From assembly GCA_003575245.1 (NCBI GenBank), contig NMQN01000804.1, forward strand, positions 1-6,907: a DNA stretch of 6,907 nt, read 5' to 3'. The stretch comes from Candidatus Atribacteria bacterium 1244-E10-H5-B2 (GTDB lineage: Bacteria; Atribacterota; JS1; SB-45; 34-128). The notes beneath the pieces were generated by a model. That model was not told the origin of the DNA. It searched no databases and was given only the letters and a program-made list of their open reading frames with translations. Made by a program: the position numbers and the translations under genes. Positions 5,107 to 6,907 of this stretch are shown here, piece by piece (positions within the stretch are counted from its first letter, which is position 1; each line of letters starts with the position of its first letter).

Positions 5107-6396
5107 TTAATGATCTGAGAAATTATTTTTTCTATTAATCAATTCAGCCAATTCAAGTGAATCTAAATAAAGAGGATGTCTAATACATAGATCTAAAACT
5201 CTTTTCCTATATTCCTCTTTATTAAAACCTTTTTTCGCTCCACTTAAAACACTCACTAAAATATCAGATATTTCATCAATATCTTCTTCAATAAAACCTG
5301 TAGAAGTAACCGCAGCTGTGCCAATCCTAATACCGCTAGCTATGGTAGGGGGCTCAGGATCATAAGGAATTCTATTTCGATTAACGGTAATCCTTACACT
5401 ATGTAAAGCATTTTCAGCTTCTATGCCAGTTATCTTTAGTGAACGAAGATCAATCAATATAAGATGGGTATCAGTCCCCCCCGAAACAATCCTTATATTA
5501 TGCTTATTTAAATAATCCGCCATTCTTTTAGCATTTTTAACAACCTGTATTTGATATTTTTTATATTCCTTTGTTTTTGCAATTCCAAAAGTAATCGCCT
5601 TTGCTAATACCTCATGTAAAAGTATACTACCCTGAACTCCTGGGAAAACAGCTCTATCTACTTTTTTTGCAAATTCTTCCTTACAAAGTATTATTCCTCC
5701 TTTTGCCCCTCTCATTGTCTTGTAAGTAGTGCCGGTTATAATATCTGCGTATGGAATCGGATTAGGATGTACTCCTGCAGCAACTAGCCCTGTAATATGA
5801 GCCATATCTACCACAAAGTATGCCCCTATTTTTTTTGCTATCTCTTTAAATTTACCCCAATCGATTTGCCGCGGGTAAGCACTTCCGCCTGCAATAATTA
5901 ATTTTGGTTTATATTTCAGGGCTATCGTCTCAACTTCATCATAATCAATTAATTCAGTTTCTTTATTAACTTTGTAATGTATTCCATTGTAATACTTCCC
6001 TGTAATACTAATCTTGCTTCCATGAGAAAGATGTCCACCACATTGAAGATCCATCCCTAACATCGTGTCTCCAGGTTCTAATAACGCCATATAAGCGGCC
6101 ATATTCGCATTTACTCCCGAATGTGGTTGTACATTTGCGTGCTCGGCACCGAATATTTCTTTTGCTCTCTCAATTGCTATTTTTTCTATCTCATCAATAT
6201 ATTCACAACCTGCATAATACCTTTTACCAGGATAACCTTCTACAATTTTATTTGTTAAAACGGAACCTTGCCCTTCCAATACTGATTCATATACAAAATT
6301 GGCTGAAGCAATTAATTCAATACTTGTAACCTGCCTTTCCATTTCTTTTTCCACCAAACTTGCAATTTCTGGATCTACGACTTTAAGTTTTTCCAT
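5107..6396 (-). CDS. glyA: Serine hydroxymethyltransferase family protein, divergent active site
   Basis: This is a PLP-dependent fold-type I enzyme. The canonical reaction is serine plus tetrahydrofolate to glycine plus methylene-tetrahydrofolate in the cytosol. The 429 residues align, from my memory of the Geobacillus stearothermophilus enzyme, without gaps to about residue 365. Kept: EGYPGKRYY (53-61, catalytic E53, Y60, Y61), S93/G94, H122, S172, D197 and H200 (VDMAH), PLP lysine K226, N341 and carboxylate-binding R357 (SGIRIGT). Changed at nearly invariant places: ASEN to ASAN (A32), NKYAEG to NKIVEG (I51), H119 to C, HGSP to HGSK (K128), TTHK to TTYK (Y225), GPRGG to GAKGG, QGGP to QGSI (257-258), and S349/F351 to P/T near the folate site. 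A GAGGGG ribosome site 7 nt before the ATG supports the start. The family is certain; ordinary SHMT activity is not, and a folate-independent aldolase, transaldolase or alpha-methylserine-type enzyme is possible. Confidence 0.88.
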   Translation of the reverse strand: MEKLKVVDPEIASLVEKEMERQVTSIELIASANFVYESVLEGQGSVLTNKIVEGYPGKRYYAGCEYIDEIEKIAIERAKEIFGAEHANVQPHSGVNANMAAYMALLEPGDTMLGMDLQCGGHLSHGSKISITGKYYNGIHYKVNKETELIDYDEVETIALKYKPKLIIAGGSAYPRQIDWGKFKEIAKKIGAYFVVDMAHITGLVAAGVHPNPIPYADIITGTTYKTMRGAKGGIILCKEEFAKKVDRAVFPGVQGSILLHEVLAKAITFGIAKTKEYKKYQIQVVKNAKRMADYLNKHNIRIVSGGTDTHLILIDLRSLKITGIEAENALHSVRITVNRNRIPYDPEPPTIASGIRIGTAAVTSTGFIEEDIDEISDILVSVLSGAKKGFNKEEYRKRVLDLCIRHPLYLDSLELAELINRKNNFSDH

Positions 6397-6456
6397 TTTT
6401 ATACCCCTCTTCTTAAATTAAATTTCTAAAATTCATAAATCTGTCCCAAAAACCAT

Positions 6457-6489
6457 GTTTCGTAAATGCTATTATAATAAAGTACAAAC
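6457..6489 (-). promoter_or_regulatory. Weak candidate promoter -10 with surrounding imperfect palindrome, upstream of glyA
   Basis: A perfect TATAAT lies on the minus strand at 6471-6476, about 75 bases before the glyA-type start. No good -35 is found 16-18 bp upstream. Imperfect inverted arms GTTTCGTA (6457-6464) and GTACAAAC (6482-6489) flank the -10, as an operator might, but the match includes a one-base slip. In such AT-rich DNA a lone TATAAT is weak evidence. Confidence 0.3.
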
Positions 6490-6528
6490 TGATTACTCTT
6501 TTAAATTAATTAAGTTTGAAACCTAAGC

Positions 6529-6798
6529 TTATCCAATATCATCGTACAGACTTTCTTTAATTTGTTCCATAAAGTCCAGTATATGCCTCTTTAAAATTTG
6601 CTCGCATTTAACACTATCTCTTCTTTCAAGCGCCTTTATAAGTTCCTCAAAATTTCTTAGAGTATGCAAAAAAGATTTATCGCCTTTATCTTTAACAAAG
6701 AACCAAAGACGGTTAATTCGGTTTCTTAACCTTTCCAAAATTTTAACAAGAGTTCTATTTTTTGTAAAACAATTTAATAAATTATGAAATTAATCATC
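6529..6798 (-). pseudogene. C-terminal remnant of an FCD-domain (FadR/GntR-family) transcription regulator
   Basis: Intact relatives are about 220-240 residues: an N-terminal winged helix that binds DNA and a C-terminal all-helical FCD ligand domain. Here only about 89 codons remain. After a TAA at 6790-6792 the frame reads FHNLLNCFTKNRTLVKILER, then LRNRINRLWFF, which fits the FCD pattern FH-L-N-L-LR-RI. It ends EELIKALERRDSVKCEQILKRH, matching the closing helices and last metal-ligand histidine. Codons just before the TAA read N-D-D, so the stop falls inside the usual D-x-x-F-H metal motif. The histidine expected before the EELIKAL helix appears to be phenylalanine. The longest ORF can start only at a TTG (6738) with no ribosome site. 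The DNA-binding half is absent: its place is taken by the end of the preceding membrane-protein gene in another frame. The FCD assignment is by pattern memory; a functional mini-protein is unlikely. Confidence 0.6.
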
Positions 6799-6799
6799 G

Positions 6800-6907
6800 T
6801 TAAAAATTTTTTCGGGAGCTATTGGAAATAAACAGAGCAGACACTATTGAGGTTATAGGAACGGTTAATATCAATCCGATACTTCCCGATAACCCTTGAA
6901 TAATTTC
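6800..6907 (-). CDS. C-terminus of a membrane protein, probably YibE/F family (partial)
   Basis: The frame entering from the right edge gives 35 residues: EIIQGLSGSIGLILTVPITS, then IVSALFISNSSRKNF and a TAA at 6800-6802. The pattern E-I-x-x-G-L-x-G-S-I-G-L-x-L-x-V-P-x-T is what I remember from the last transmembrane helix of YibE/F-like proteins, a conserved multi-pass family of unclear function. The hydrophobic helix followed by a short polar tail fits a natural C-terminus. The N-terminal part lies outside the window, so the call rests on this one segment. Its stop lies 2 nt from the start of the broken FCD regulator fragment, in a different frame. Confidence 0.55.
   Translation of the reverse strand, partial: EIIQGLSGSIGLILTVPITSIVSALFISNSSRKNF

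Noticed and set aside
1..6907. CRISPR arrays, tRNA or rRNA genes, insertion sequences
   Set aside because: I saw no regularly spaced repeats, no cloverleaf-like segments with a conserved T-arm, and no transposase frames on either strand.

Overview
The window is an AT-rich bacterial segment in which every supportable gene lies on the minus strand, so transcription runs from high to low coordinates. Shine-Dalgarno sites are clear before most genes. The solute-binding protein has a classical signal peptide and no lipobox cysteine, which suggests a free periplasmic protein and hence a diderm (two-membrane) bacterium. The lineage cannot be fixed from this sequence; a low-GC anaerobe or candidate-phylum bacterium is a guess.

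Layout in transcription order. (1) 6907-6800: the last 35 codons of a membrane protein resembling the C-terminus of the YibE/F family. (2) 6798-6529: the C-terminal third of an FCD-domain (FadR/GntR-type) regulator, without its DNA-binding half and with an in-frame stop inside a conserved motif; most likely a gene remnant. (3) 6396-5107: a full-length serine hydroxymethyltransferase (glyA family) that keeps the PLP machinery but differs at many nearly invariant positions near the active site and folate site. (4) 5106-4745: a 362-base spacer holding a near-perfect sigma-70 promoter and a leader of about 140 nt. (5) 4744-1: a branched-chain (hydrophobic) amino-acid ABC transporter in the classic order: binding protein livJ, permeases livH and livM, ATPases livG and livF, with livF cut by the window edge.

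The five liv genes should work as one importer. LivJ captures the substrate in the periplasm, LivH and LivM form the channel, and LivG and LivF hydrolyse ATP. livH-M-G-F are tightly packed (4-nt gap, 1-nt overlap, 8-nt overlap), which implies translational coupling. livJ is separated from livH by 238 bases holding two hairpins, as expected when the binding protein is made in excess over the membrane parts.

The least ordinary signals are: a 21-bp inverted repeat (20/21 identical) that brackets livJ, with one arm in its 5' leader and one after its stop, and whose single DNA mismatch becomes a G-U pair in the mRNA; a hairpin downstream of livJ whose inner helix also closes only through G-U pairs on the minus-strand RNA; the unusual SHMT active site; and the broken regulator directly upstream of that SHMT gene. 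None of these is proof of a new system, but the first and third deserve comparative checks.
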